From Burkholderiales bacterium (GTDB lineage: Bacteria; Pseudomonadota; Gammaproteobacteria; Burkholderiales; Burkholderiaceae_C), in NCBI GenBank assembly GCA_016223165.1, contig JACRPO010000007.1:558001-622000 (forward strand): a stretch of DNA of 64,000 bases, given 5' to 3'. Made by a program: the position numbers and the translations under genes. Shown piece after piece: positions 7,301 through 15,784 of the stretch. The notes below the pieces were generated by a model. It was not told where the DNA came from and searched no databases. It saw only the letters and a program-made list of their open reading frames with translations. The first letter of the stretch is position 1. Every line of letters starts with the position of its first letter.

Positions 7301-9989
7301 TCGGCACACCCTCGGCCAGCCGCGGCAGCAAGGTCGTGTGGCCGCGCTGGAGCAGCTCGTCGAAGGCGGTGAAGGCCTCTTTGGCGGACGGCAGGCTGCC
7401 GTGCTCGGCACCCAGCGACCAGGTGCGCACGCCGGGCAGACACGCCGACCAGAGCGGCACGCGCCCGTCGCCGCCGTCGACCGCGTTGCGGTAGACGAAG
7501 CCGTCGTCGCTGCGCACCTCGAAGCCATCGGGCGTGAACTTTGAGCGCCCCACGACGAGCAGGATCTTGGCGGCGAAGCCGGCCAGGGCACCATCGCGCT
7601 GCGCGTCGAGCTTCTCGCGCAGCCTCCGGGCCTGGTCGAGCACGGCCTGCGGCGGCACGCCCCACGCGTACACCTCGAGTTGCTTCTCGGGCCCCTCGTC
7701 GGAGAGCCAGGTCCGGTGCCACCAGCTGCGCTTGCGGCTTTCGGCCAGGTCGTCGCGGGCCAGGCGGGCCCAGGTCTCCTCGCGGTCGAGGGCGAGCTGG
7801 GGGTCGGTCAGCCCCGCCTGCAGCTGAATGAACCCGGGCATGCGCGCCATCAGCTGGCGCGCTTCCTGGTCCTGGAACGGCGAGCCGACGGCGACCAGCA
7901 GGTTGCCGAAGGTGTCGTCGCCCGACAGCACCTGCATCGGCGCCCAGGAGCCGCCGTTGGGGGTGCCCAGCATGACCATGCGGGCGTCGGCATGCGACAT
8001 GAGGCGCTGCCACACCTCCGGCCGCACGATCTGCATCGTTCGTGCAACCACGCCGCCCATCGAGTGCACGAGCAGGCGCACCGGCTGGCCCGAGGCCTGG
8101 CGCGCTTCGAGCAGCGCTTCGCACTCGTCGGCGAGGCGGTCGGCTTCCTCCTCGATCGGGCGGCGCCAGTCGAAGTCGAACGGCACGACTTCGTGGCTTT
8201 GCCCGAGGTGGTCGATCAGCTTGTCGTAGATGAGCGAAATCGGCCCGTCGGGACCCACGCCGTCGGCACCGCCGGGACGATAGGCCAAGCGACCCAGGCC
8301 GCCGAGCAGCCGCGGCCCGAGCCAGACGCGCTTGCCGCCGACCTGCAGGTTGCTGCCCAGGATGCCCGGCAGCACCAGCACGGCGGGCCGATCGCTGGCG
8401 GCTGCCGCGGCCTTGCCCCCACGCACGCGCGAACCGTCGGCCGCGCGGGTGACGCTGCGCGTGCCACGCAGCCCTTCACTCGCCTTGCCGGCCCAGGACA
8501 GCGGCCCGATCGCGCCGAAGCGCGCCGGCTGTCCCTGCGTCAGCCCGGCCACCACCGCGTCGACGGTGCCTTGGCTGACGAAGTAGCTGAAGTGGGTCGC
8601 CGTGCCGCTCTGTTCGAGCAGGTAGCTCGCGCCGCCGCTGCGCGGCGTGCCGCCGTACATCGAACGGGTGTGCACGACGATGTCGTTGTCGGTCCAGTAG
8701 AAGGCGTCGGCGAGCAGGGTCTTGAGCCAGCCGCCGATCGAGTCGCCCTTGAGGTCGCCGGCGATGACGCGCAAGTCGCCGCGGATGGGTTCGCCGGGCT
8801 CGTTCAACCAGCGCACGATCGGGCTCTGCGGCACCATCGATTCGAGCCCGGGAAGCAGGTGCGGGTCGGTGCGGCGTTCAGCCACGGCGTCGAGGAAGTC
8901 CACCAGCTCGGCCAGCAGCGGCACGCCGGTCTTGCCGAGCAGCCACTGCAGCACGGAGAGATAGACGTCGAGCCGGTGCGATGCGAGCAGCGTGCCGCGC
9001 GCCGGGCAGGCCACGCGCACGACGCGATCGATCTGCACCTTCTTCTTCTGCAGCTCCTGGTGCAACGCCGTCAGCTGCCGGCCGTAGGCCGCATGCTGGC
9101 CTTCGAAGAAGTGGTGGTCGTCGGCGCTCAGCACCGGCGTGCCGGCCAGGCGCGCCAGCACTTCGGCGACGAGGCCGCCGCGCGAGTGCGTCAGCAGGTG
9201 CAGTCGTGCGCCGGCGGGTAGCGCATCGACGAGGGTGCGTGCGTTCTCGAACGGGCTGGCACCCAGCGTCGGGTGATCCAGCGCGTAGACGGCGCCCTCG
9301 TATTGATCGAAGAGCGTGCGCACCGGCTGCGGGTGATGCTCCCACAGCTTGCCGAAGGTGCTGCTGGTCTCGACGAAGGTGCCGTGGATCAGCACCAGCA
9401 TCGGCTTGTCGCCACGAGCCGGCGGCACCTTCGGGCACAGCAGGCCGGGCTGGTCTTTCAGCCGCGCCAGCTTGCCCTCGCCGGGCAACCTGTAGACGCC
9501 GGCGTTGACCTGGTTGTCCACCTTCTTCGCGATCACGCCGGCCGCGAGGTCAGCGGCCCTCCCTTTCCAGCGGCCGCTGAGGATGTCGATGCCGGCGAGC
9601 ACCACCCGCTTCGCGAGGCCGCGCGTGGCCGCCGCGCCGTCCAGGCCGGGCCAGCTCAGTTCGGTCCCGACCTGCACGATGGGTGCGTCGTCGCTGCCGC
9701 CGCGCAGCGGCGGCGCGCCGGCGGCCAGGAGCTCGCGCGCGGTGTCGGGGTGCAGCTTCAGCGTCGGGCCGTCCTGGATGCGCAGCCGCACGATGTCTTC
9801 GCCGGGCACGGCCGTCACCCGGGCTGGGGCGCCGCCGCCGCGCATCGCACCCATGCGGACCGAGGCCTTCACGCGCGCGGCATCGGGGTCGTCGCTGCCA
9901 GTTGCTCCCCGCGTCGCGCCGGCCGCGAGCGTCTGCCCGGGCACGACAAAGGTGATGGGCTGAGTGATGCCGCTGCCCTTCGTGGCCAT
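4365..9989 (-). CDS. CHAT protease fused to two alpha/beta-hydrolase (lipase-like) domains
   Basis: Very large multidomain protein (1,874 aa from ATG 9989, chosen for the GGGAGGAGA ribosome site just upstream; an upstream in-frame start at 10037 lacks one). From the N-terminus: about 200 residues of unknown fold; an alpha/beta hydrolase with VLIHGT and nucleophile motif THSRGG (Ser near 269); a second LCAT/PGAP1-like hydrolase opening with LPGILGSN and containing VHSMGG (Ser near 643); a segment (about 955-1090) resembling the N-terminal part of leucine aminopeptidases (VIGLGEEGKL); a CHAT caspase-like domain (about 1318-1535) with the dyad His in HVAGHGE (1393) and Cys in VNCCH (1430, or 1429); and a ~330-residue helical TPR-like C-terminus. 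CHAT proteases are regulated cysteine proteases; the lipase domains could attack membrane lipids. Its partner is likely the downstream DUF4062-TPR protein. No signal peptide is seen, so it is presumably cytoplasmic. Confidence 0.85.
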   Translation of the reverse strand: MATKGSGITQPITFVVPGQTLAAGATRGATGSDDPDAARVKASVRMGAMRGGGAPARVTAVPGEDIVRLRIQDGPTLKLHPDTARELLAAGAPPLRGGSDDAPIVQVGTELSWPGLDGAAATRGLAKRVVLAGIDILSGRWKGRAADLAAGVIAKKVDNQVNAGVYRLPGEGKLARLKDQPGLLCPKVPPARGDKPMLVLIHGTFVETSSTFGKLWEHHPQPVRTLFDQYEGAVYALDHPTLGASPFENARTLVDALPAGARLHLLTHSRGGLVAEVLARLAGTPVLSADDHHFFEGQHAAYGRQLTALHQELQKKKVQIDRVVRVACPARGTLLASHRLDVYLSVLQWLLGKTGVPLLAELVDFLDAVAERRTDPHLLPGLESMVPQSPIVRWLNEPGEPIRGDLRVIAGDLKGDSIGGWLKTLLADAFYWTDNDIVVHTRSMYGGTPRSGGASYLLEQSGTATHFSYFVSQGTVDAVVAGLTQGQPARFGAIGPLSWAGKASEGLRGTRSVTRAADGSRVRGGKAAAAASDRPAVLVLPGILGSNLQVGGKRVWLGPRLLGGLGRLAYRPGGADGVGPDGPISLIYDKLIDHLGQSHEVVPFDFDWRRPIEEEADRLADECEALLEARQASGQPVRLLVHSMGGVVARTMQIVRPEVWQRLMSHADARMVMLGTPNGGSWAPMQVLSGDDTFGNLLVAVGSPFQDQEARQLMARMPGFIQLQAGLTDPQLALDREETWARLARDDLAESRKRSWWHRTWLSDEGPEKQLEVYAWGVPPQAVLDQARRLREKLDAQRDGALAGFAAKILLVVGRSKFTPDGFEVRSDDGFVYRNAVDGGDGRVPLWSACLPGVRTWSLGAEHGSLPSAKEAFTAFDELLQRGHTTLLPRLAEGVPTRGHAEAAEGAAAAAPAMYVFSRPSRARRPPVAAGDGDELLVSAAGPLPEDGRAAAAEGPALEVSVINGNLAFIDVPLFIGHYVSLGIAGTERVVDRLIGGTMKAALALNAGHYPEAIGSHQVFINTLRDATDPTRQAKPAAAIVIGLGEEGKLREAALAATVRQAVLAWLQRQYEQRAQADQAEATQGVRIAATLIGSGGIGISPGTSARAIVAGVADANRRVLEAGWPRVQRLDLIELFLDRASEAWRELKAVREDGNAQFTLGDMVEFGSGPLRRPLDSGYRGADYDFIRVSTRGKGTLEFALDSRRARTEVREQSTQAELVREIVRNAATDTSTDAQLGRTLFQLLMPAALDPYLKGNGRFLLELDAGAAAIPWELLDTRPDGQQTDQRPWALRCGLLRKLRMPPEAGEGIGDGRRDALADHDILVVGEPLVDRPGYPRLQGAREEAAAVADLFNRRLGRDERPVMPLLEQPALPIINALYERDWRIVHVAGHGESGREGGVVLSGRAFLGPNEIKAMRTVPELVFVNCCHIARLGAGDALDSRRDFRPGHFAAGVAAELIRIGVRCVVAAGWAVNDGPALAFATRFYERLLSGDTFGRAVADAREHAHSLGGNTWAAYQCYGDPDWRLRRGTADAQSPATPLADEYAAIASPLGLTLALEALATGSRWEKRPAAEQLARIGHLEGRWGARMASIGAVAEAFGLAYAEVKSLGKAVEWYGRAVQASDGTASLKAAEQFGNLAARYAYEQVRASGKRAANAQERAKELAQAQSTALRALTQLRTIAGARRTTETLCLVGSACKRLVMIEQLMAGEGARGSAAEHLDEMLESYDSAARLARESSPKDWFYPAQNLLAAQVGRRLRDVSAPAPQTELRREIEHHLGLGRDNDREGWNRIGLVELKLYDALLAGNEAGLEAVMRSHAELHKSLPAPRTWASVADQVDFLGGGLAATGIKSSALARLLAQLRSFSNEEA

Positions 9990-10033
9990 GAGTCTCCTCC
10001 CGCTCCGACAAGGGCGCGAGCATCGGCGCAAAG

Positions 10034-10069
10034 GCACGCCGGATCAAGCCGGATCAAGCGCCGGCGTGC
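10034..10069 (-). terminator. Long inverted repeat between rlpA-like gene and CHAT gene
   Basis: GCACGCCGG (10034-10042) pairs perfectly with CCGGCGTGC (10061-10069) across an 18-nt loop that holds a direct repeat of GGATCAAGC. On the minus strand it lies just after the rlpA-like stop codon and before the CHAT-hydrolase start, so it may end the upstream transcript. The following U tract is weak (TTT only). Rho-independent termination is therefore uncertain. Confidence 0.4.
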
Positions 10070-10075
10070 TTCGTG

Positions 10076-10705
10076 CTAGGGATGCGCCAGGGCGCTCGTC
10101 GGCGGGCGCCCAGCGCCGTCGCCCAGCAGCTCGGCCGCGCGCATGTCGCCGAACGTGATGCGCCGCACCGTCACCGGCGCCACGCCGGCGAGCAGGCCGA
10201 GCCTGGCCGCGGCGGCGTAGCTCAGGTCGATGACGCGCCCTTCGGCGAAGGGGCCGCGGTCGTTGATGCGCACGATGACCTCGCGCCCGTTGGCCGGGTT
10301 GCGCACACGTGCGTAGCTCGGGATCGGCAGCGTCTTGTGCGCCGCCGTCATCGCGAACATGTCGTAGGGCTCGCCGCTGGAGGTGGGGCGGCCGTGGAAC
10401 TTGCGCCCGTACCAGGAGGCGAGGCCACTCTCGCTGAACGCCACGTCGCCGGTCAGCGGCACGTAGGTGCGGCCGGCGATCGAGTAGGGCTTGTTCGGGC
10501 TGCCGGTGCGGATGGGCTCGAGGCGCGGCACGGCGTCGGGCGTGCGCTCGATGCCCGCTGGCGGGTTCTCCGGTGGGCCGTCGACGAGCGGCGAGGCGCA
10601 GCCGGCGAGGAGCAGCGCCACGCCGGCGAACGACCCCCCGCGGCGCCGGCCGGCGCAGGACCCTGCGCCGCATGCCGATGCGGCTCGCAGAGGTGCCGCT
10701 GCCAT
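10076..10705 (-). CDS. rlpA: RlpA-like double-psi beta-barrel lipoprotein
   Basis: Predicted outer-membrane lipoprotein of the RlpA family, septal-ring lytic transglycosylases acting on denuded peptidoglycan glycans. ATG 10705 is chosen because GGAGG lies just upstream and the resulting 209-aa product starts with a signal peptide ending in the lipobox LAGC (Cys36). The double-psi beta-barrel follows, with [20 protein letters not shown] and the conserved NDRGPF segment. The product ends shortly after the barrel and lacks the C-terminal SPOR domain that targets many RlpA proteins to septal peptidoglycan. It starts 19 bp after the PrsT-like gene stop and is probably co-transcribed with it. Confidence 0.85.
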   Translation of the reverse strand: MAAAPLRAASACGAGSCAGRRRGGSFAGVALLLAGCASPLVDGPPENPPAGIERTPDAVPRLEPIRTGSPNKPYSIAGRTYVPLTGDVAFSESGLASWYGRKFHGRPTSSGEPYDMFAMTAAHKTLPIPSYARVRNPANGREVIVRINDRGPFAEGRVIDLSYAAAARLGLLAGVAPVTVRRITFGDMRAAELLGDGAGRPPTSALAHP

Positions 10706-10724
10706 GCGCGAGCCTCCGGCGTCC

Positions 10725-13529
10725 CTACCGGCCCAGCTGCGCCAGCAGGCGGGCGACCTCGGCCTGCTGCGCAAAGCCCGCACCGCGCTTGGCCAGCTGG
10801 TTCAGGTTCTCGCGCGCCGGCTCCTTCTCCCCCGCCTGGATCTGCAGGCGCGCCAGCGAGAGCCGGTACACCGGCTCGTCGGGAGACATCTCGACGACGG
10901 CCTTCTGCAAGGCCAGCGCCGGCCCCAGCTGCCCGCTGGCGGCCTGCGCGAAGGCCAGGGTATCCATCAGCGGTGGCCGGTTCGGCGCCAGCTTGAGCGC
11001 GCGCTGCGCGAGCTCGACGGCGCCGGGGGCCTTCTGCACCGCCAGCACGTGCGCGAGGTTGTTGAGAGCCTCGATGTTGTGGGGCTCGTGCCTGAGGATC
11101 TGCCGGTAGCGCGCCTCGGCGCGCCCGAGGTCGCCCTGGCCCGAGGCGATGTTGCCGAGGTGGAGGAGGAACGCGCCATCGGCAGGGTTGCGGGCCAGGT
11201 ACGCCTGGGCATGCGCTTCGGCCTCGCCGCCCTTGCCCGCGGCGAGGAGCGCCTGGTGCAGCTGCGTGGCGACTTCGCCGGACCGCGGTGCCGCGGCCAG
11301 TGCCTTGCGCAGGGCGGCGACGCCGGCGTCGACATTGCCCCCGGCCAGCTCGAGCTCGGCCTCCAGTTGCAGGCCCGCCGCCGGCCAGCGCTTCTGGGCG
11401 GCGCGGGCCAGCGACACCGCGTCGCCCGCGCGGCCGGTGCGCAGCGCCGCGAAGGCCGCCGCGCGGTGGGCCATCAGGCTCTCGGGTTCGAGTTCCAGCG
11501 CGCGGCGCGCATGTTGAGCGGCCGCCTCGTTGCGGCCGAAGGACAGGTTGACCTCGGCCAGCCGCAACTGCGGTGCCGCCGAGCGGGGCTGGAGGTTGGC
11601 CAGCCGGCCGAACGTGGTGGCCGCCTGCTGCAGGTCGCCGCTGCGCTGCTGCGCGAGGCCGAGGCGGTCGAGCACTGCCGGCTGCTCCGGCAGTGCGCTG
11701 GCGGCGTTCTGGGCTTCGCCGAGCGCGAGGCCGAAGTCGGAGAGCGCGAGCGCGTAGTCGACGAGCCTGACGCGCGCTTCGGCATCGCCCGGGCCGGCGC
11801 GCACGGCTTGGCGCAGCAAGGCCACGACCTCGGCCTTGCTGCCGCCGGTGCGGCCGGTGAAGTCGGCCAGCGTGACGAGCAAGGCGGCGTTGGCCGGTGC
11901 CTGCTTGGCGGTGGCGGCGATGCGGGCGCGCGCAGCGTCGGGCTTGCCTTCGGCGATGTCGAGCTCGGCCAGGGCCGTGAGCGCGGGCAGGAATTGCGGG
12001 CTCCTGGCCAGCGCCGCCTCCCAGCGTGTGCGCGCCTCGGCGCGCTGGCCCTGCAGCAGGGCGATGCGGCCGCGCAGCAGGTCGGGCAGGGGCAGGCCGG
12101 GCACCTTGCGTTCGAGGGCGTCGATGGCCGCCAGCGCGGCCGGGAACTGCTTGCGCTGCAGTCGGGCGCTGATGAGCGCGAGGTCGGCGTCGGTGCCGGC
12201 CTCGCCGCGGGCGGCCGCTTCCAGGGCCGCCAGGCCGGCCTCGGTCTGCCCCTTGCCGAGCTGGGCCAGGGCCATGCCGGTGTGCAGGCCGGACTGTCCG
12301 GGGCTCAGTTCGGCGACACGCGCGAAGGCCGCCTCGGCGGCGCGTGTGTCGCCCGTCATCAGGTGCCCGCGGCCGGCCAGCGTGATCGCCTCGGCATCCT
12401 TCGAACGGGGCCCGATCAGGGGTGCGAGTTGCTCGAGCGCGCGTTTCGGCTGGCCCATCTGCAGGTAGGCCTGCACGAGCGCCCGCCGCGGCTCCGGCAG
12501 GCCCGGGGCCAGCAACACCGCCTTGTTGAAGTGGCCCTCGGCCTGCAGCAGGCCGCCGGTACCGAGCTCGGCCTGCCCTGCCAGCAGGTGCAGCCGCGCG
12601 TTCTCGGGCGCGCCGCGCACCAGCTGCTGCGCGATCTCGCGCGCCTTGTGCGGCTCGCCGCGCTGCAGTGCCAGCACGGCTTCGTAGAAGCGGGTGTAGG
12701 GGTGCCCGGGCAGCAGGGCGCGCATCTGCTGCCACTGCTTGAAAGCCTCTTCGGTGTTGCGCGTGGCCAGGTGCACGGCGATCAGGCTGGCATGGGCCGG
12801 CACGAGCCGCGCGTCGAGTGCCAGCGCCTTGCGGTAGGCCTCGGTGGCGGCTTCGCGGCCGCCACCCTCACCGGTGCCGGCCTGCAGCAGGACATCGCCG
12901 CGCAGGGCCAGTGCCGCGGCGTCGCCGGCGCTCGTGGCCAGCAGGCCGTCCACGATTTCCAGTGCGCCGCGGACATCACCGCGGGCGGCGCGCAGGCGGG
13001 CTTGCACTTCCAGCGCCGGGCGGTGGCCCTTGCGACGCTGCAGCGCGCGCCCCAGTTCCTCGTCGGCCTTGTCGAGGGCGCCCAGCGCCATGTGGGCGAT
13101 CGCCAGGTGCGTCTTCAGGTCGGCCGTGGCCTCGGAGTCGCTGAGCGAGGTTTCGCTGAACTCCTTCAGCAGCGCGGGATACCGTTGCAGCGCTGCCATC
13201 ACCGCGGCCAGTTGCGGCACGACCTGGTCGGGAGGCTGCCGCGACTCGAGCGCGCGGCGCAGTTCGGCCTCGGCGCCGAGGGCATCGCCGCTCAGGAAGA
13301 GTGCCTTGCCCAGCAGGTAGCGGGCTTCGCCCGAGGAGGGGTTGCCCTGCAGCGCGCTCTTCAGCTCGATGGTGGCGCTGGTGAGCTCGCGCTTGTCCAG
13401 GAAGGCGCGGGCGGCCACGAGGTGGTCCTTCTCCGCGCGCCCGCAACCCGTGAGCTGCAGCGTGAGCAGTACCACCAGAGCCACCGTGCCGAGGCGTTGG
13501 CCGGCGCGACGAGAAGGAGCTTGGGTCAC
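10725..13529 (-). CDS. prsT: PrsT-like TPR-repeat lipoprotein of PEP-CTERM systems
   Basis: A 934-aa lipoprotein made almost wholly of tetratricopeptide repeats, matching in length and architecture the PrsT family that accompanies XrtA/PEP-CTERM exopolysaccharide loci. The signal peptide ends at LQLTGCG (lipobox Cys), followed by helical repeats to the C-terminus. PrsT-type proteins are thought to support polysaccharide or protein export at the envelope. No ATG exists near the 5' end: GTG at 13529 gives a normal-length lipoprotein signal, while GTG at 13580 would add 17 residues; neither has a clear ribosome site. It sits between an ICMT-like membrane protein and the RlpA-like gene, all on one strand with gaps under 80 bp, and a PEP-CTERM protein gene lies just beyond. 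Confidence 0.8.
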   Translation of the reverse strand: MTQAPSRRAGQRLGTVALVVLLTLQLTGCGRAEKDHLVAARAFLDKRELTSATIELKSALQGNPSSGEARYLLGKALFLSGDALGAEAELRRALESRQPPDQVVPQLAAVMAALQRYPALLKEFSETSLSDSEATADLKTHLAIAHMALGALDKADEELGRALQRRKGHRPALEVQARLRAARGDVRGALEIVDGLLATSAGDAAALALRGDVLLQAGTGEGGGREAATEAYRKALALDARLVPAHASLIAVHLATRNTEEAFKQWQQMRALLPGHPYTRFYEAVLALQRGEPHKAREIAQQLVRGAPENARLHLLAGQAELGTGGLLQAEGHFNKAVLLAPGLPEPRRALVQAYLQMGQPKRALEQLAPLIGPRSKDAEAITLAGRGHLMTGDTRAAEAAFARVAELSPGQSGLHTGMALAQLGKGQTEAGLAALEAAARGEAGTDADLALISARLQRKQFPAALAAIDALERKVPGLPLPDLLRGRIALLQGQRAEARTRWEAALARSPQFLPALTALAELDIAEGKPDAARARIAATAKQAPANAALLVTLADFTGRTGGSKAEVVALLRQAVRAGPGDAEARVRLVDYALALSDFGLALGEAQNAASALPEQPAVLDRLGLAQQRSGDLQQAATTFGRLANLQPRSAAPQLRLAEVNLSFGRNEAAAQHARRALELEPESLMAHRAAAFAALRTGRAGDAVSLARAAQKRWPAAGLQLEAELELAGGNVDAGVAALRKALAAAPRSGEVATQLHQALLAAGKGGEAEAHAQAYLARNPADGAFLLHLGNIASGQGDLGRAEARYRQILRHEPHNIEALNNLAHVLAVQKAPGAVELAQRALKLAPNRPPLMDTLAFAQAASGQLGPALALQKAVVEMSPDEPVYRLSLARLQIQAGEKEPARENLNQLAKRGAGFAQQAEVARLLAQLGR

Positions 13530-13605
13530 GGATTCGGCTGGGTAGGTACGGGTGGACGGGTGCAGCCGATGCGGCCGCACTGCGAGGCGGTGGGCGCTTC
13601 GGTCT

Positions 13606-14688
13606 TCAGATGAGGCCGGGCACGAAGCGGTGCTTCACCCTGGAGGCATAGGCAGCGTACTCTGCGTCGACGCCGCGCAGGTGGTCTTCCTCGGTGAGGG
13701 CGCGCAGCACGTACAGGGCCGTCCAGCCCGCCACCGAGGCCAGGGCGAGCAGCCCGTCGAGCGTGCCGCGCTCGAACGCAAGCGAGACCAGGGGGACCGA
13801 CCCGATCCACCAGGCCATGTTCTTGCACGTGTAGGCCGGATGGCGCACCAGGGCATAGGGCCCGCGCGCGACGATGCCGCGGTGCGTCAGGTTGCTCGCC
13901 TTCAGGCCCAGCGCCACCGAGGCGCTCGCGTAGACGGCCATCAACGCCAGCAGCAGGCCGTTGAGCAGCAGGTGCAGCGTCTCGTTGGCGAAGTGCGGGA
14001 AGTCCGTGTGCTGCGCGCCCAGGATCATCGCGGTGTAGGTGTTGAACGGCGGGTAGCACAGCAGTGCCGCCGTCCAGCCCAGCCAGGTGGGGTCGACGGA
14101 GCGGATCTCGTTGTCCAGGCGGCGCGTCTCGACGAGGTAGCCGACGGTGAAGATGAGGACGTCGACGAAGAGGATGACCTGCATCAGGAACCAGAAGCCC
14201 CAGCGATCGAACGCGAGGCGAGGTTCGAATCCGCCTGCGAAGGCGTCGGCGAGATTCTGGCCGTTCTTCCACGCGGCCATGCAGAACCCCATCAGCGACA
14301 TCACCATCAGCGGGCCGAAGAAGGCCTTGAGCAAGGTGGCCAGCAAAGCGACGCGGTTGGCCGGCGCGAAGCCCGCGGCCAGCGTGGCCCTGGGTGCCCG
14401 CAGCACCTGCGCGGCAACGCTGAAGAAGCGCAGCGACTTGCCCGGCCGCGGGTCGCCCTCGCGCAGCAGCCAGGCCGCGACGGCCAGGCTGTAGGCCGCC
14501 GCGGCGAAGACCAGGAAGTCACGGCCGCTGAAGCTGATCGCGGCCGCCTGGTGCCACTCGCGCATCTGCGCCGCGTTCCAGGGCAGCACGGCATAGAGCG
14601 CGCTCGCGGCCCACACCAGCGCCGCCGCGGCCAGCGCATTGCGGGCGCGCAGGCCGAGCGCCGGGGCGGCGAGGGAGCTCTCGTGCAT
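13606..14688 (-). CDS. ICMT/PEMT-like integral membrane methyltransferase family protein
   Basis: Polytopic membrane protein of 360 aa with about eight hydrophobic helices. The C-terminal third carries the signature of the isoprenylcysteine carboxyl methyltransferase/PEMT superfamily: GPYALVRHPAYTCKN followed by a hydrophobic hairpin and a conserved acidic stretch (EEDHLRG...YAAYASRVKHRFVP). These enzymes use S-adenosylmethionine at the membrane interface to methylate lipids or small thiols. The N-terminal ~170 residues are additional membrane helices not found in minimal ICMT proteins. It is first in a probable operon with the PrsT-like and RlpA-like genes. The substrate is unknown. Confidence 0.7.
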   Translation of the reverse strand: MHESSLAAPALGLRARNALAAAALVWAASALYAVLPWNAAQMREWHQAAAISFSGRDFLVFAAAAYSLAVAAWLLREGDPRPGKSLRFFSVAAQVLRAPRATLAAGFAPANRVALLATLLKAFFGPLMVMSLMGFCMAAWKNGQNLADAFAGGFEPRLAFDRWGFWFLMQVILFVDVLIFTVGYLVETRRLDNEIRSVDPTWLGWTAALLCYPPFNTYTAMILGAQHTDFPHFANETLHLLLNGLLLALMAVYASASVALGLKASNLTHRGIVARGPYALVRHPAYTCKNMAWWIGSVPLVSLAFERGTLDGLLALASVAGWTALYVLRALTEEDHLRGVDAEYAAYASRVKHRFVPGLI

Positions 14689-14760
14689 GGGCGGGCAATG
14701 TAGTGCGAGGCCCGCATCGCGGCCCGGCGCGAGGACGGCCCGGCGTGAACTGGGAGCCCC

Positions 14761-14789
14761 AAAAGCGGAAAACCCCGCGACGCGGGGTT
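14761..14789 (-). terminator. Intrinsic terminator after the PEP-CTERM gene
   Basis: AACCCCGC (14771-14778) and GCGGGGTT (14782-14789) form a perfect 8-bp stem with a 3-nt loop. Read on the minus strand, the stem is followed by TTTTCCGCTTTT, giving a U-rich tail. It lies 60 bp beyond the stop of the PEP-CTERM gene and before the ICMT-like gene, so it should separate these transcripts. Confidence 0.75.
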
Positions 14790-14848
14790 CTCAGGCTGCG
14801 CGCCGCGAGAGGTGCTGCGGCTAGCGGTCGGCTAGCGGTGGTCTGCGC

Positions 14849-15535
14849 TCACGCGGCGGCCGTCGTCTTGCGGCGGCGGTAGAAGCCGAGGCCCAGCAGG
14901 CCGAGGCCAAGGCCTGCCAGCGCGGACGACGCGGGCTCGGGGATCTGGCCGGAGGTGCCGCCGCTGCTGCTGCTGGACGACGAGCTGGTCGTGAACTCGA
15001 AGGAGCCGTAGCCCGTCTGGTACTTGATGCCGATCGGATCGATGTTGACGCTGCTGCCCCAATTGCCACCGAGCAGGATCGTGAAGGTGTCGGAGGTGCC
15101 GGCGAAGATGCCGCCGTTGCCGCCGCCCGCGCACGTCGAGCCGCCGATGGCGCAGATGTCGATGCCCTGGATGCCCGGGAAGTTCTGGCCCAGCACGGCG
15201 CTGGTCATGCCGCCGTCGCTGGCGTCGGAAAAGCCGACGCTCGTGGCGTTCGGGTCGATGCCGAAGCCGAACGAGGTCAGGCGTTCGCCGCCCTGGCCGC
15301 CGATGCTGGCGTTGTTCGTCAGCGAGATCGTGACCGACAGCGTCGAGCTGTTGAAGCCGCTGATCGTCATCGTCCCGACGCCGTCGAGGATCGACGTGCC
15401 GGTGTTGAAGTTCCAGCTGAAGTTCAGCGGGTTCGTCCCGCCGGCGCCGACGAGCACCGCGTGGCTCGAGGCACCGAACGTGGCCAGCGCGGCGGTGACC
15501 GCGGCCAGAGCGAACTTGCGAATCTGCATTTTCAT
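14849..15535 (-). CDS. PEP-CTERM sorting domain-containing secreted protein
   Basis: Secreted protein of 228 aa targeted to exosortase. ATG 15535 is chosen because AGAGGGAA lies upstream and the product begins with a clean signal peptide ending near SSHA|V (residue 26). The mature part is Gly/Ser/Thr/Asn-rich and predicted beta-rich, with no known catalytic domain, then a poly-Ser linker and a classical C-terminal sorting signal: IPEP (198-201), a transmembrane helix of Ala/Gly/Leu, and the basic tail FYRRRK. Exosortase XrtA would cleave at the PEP motif and couple the protein to the envelope or matrix. A near-consensus sigma-54 promoter precedes it. Confidence 0.9.
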   Translation of the reverse strand: MKMQIRKFALAAVTAALATFGASSHAVLVGAGGTNPLNFSWNFNTGTSILDGVGTMTISGFNSSTLSVTISLTNNASIGGQGGERLTSFGFGIDPNATSVGFSDASDGGMTSAVLGQNFPGIQGIDICAIGGSTCAGGGNGGIFAGTSDTFTILLGGNWGSSVNIDPIGIKYQTGYGSFEFTTSSSSSSSSGGTSGQIPEPASSALAGLGLGLLGLGFYRRRKTTAAA

Positions 15536-15601
15536 TTCCCTCTGCTGATCGGGCCGCCGGGTCGAGCGAAGCGCCAGGGGCGGCCCTAGGTGCTTTACTG
15601 A

Positions 15602-15617
15602 TGCATGGGGCGTGCCA
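15602..15617 (-). promoter_or_regulatory. Near-consensus sigma-54 (-24/-12) promoter for the PEP-CTERM gene
   Basis: On the minus strand the sequence reads TGGCACG-CCCC-ATGCA. This equals the RpoN consensus TGGCACG-N4-TTGCA except for one base, with correct GG-to-GC spacing. Start of transcription would be near 15590, leaving a 5' UTR of about 55 nt before ATG 15535. PEP-CTERM genes in Zoogloea-type bacteria are known to need RpoN with the PrsK/PrsR pair. Confidence 0.7.
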
Positions 15618-15784
15618 GCGAAGCCCCCGAGGCTCGCCAGCCCGTGTGCGACAGGCACTTGCACGCCGGTATGCGAAAAAGTACGCGGGTGGGCGGACGG
15701 TGGTGCCGCACGCGCTGTAAAGAACCTCGACACGGTAGCCGCCATTCACGAGGCTGTCTTACGCGCGCGGCGTCAGATCCGGAG

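Noticed and set aside
4512..7544. A 1,010-codon open frame antisense to the CHAT-hydrolase gene
   Set aside because: Arg/Ala/Val/Gln-rich without domains, a usual by-product of GC-rich DNA opposite a real gene whose CHAT and lipase motifs are clear.
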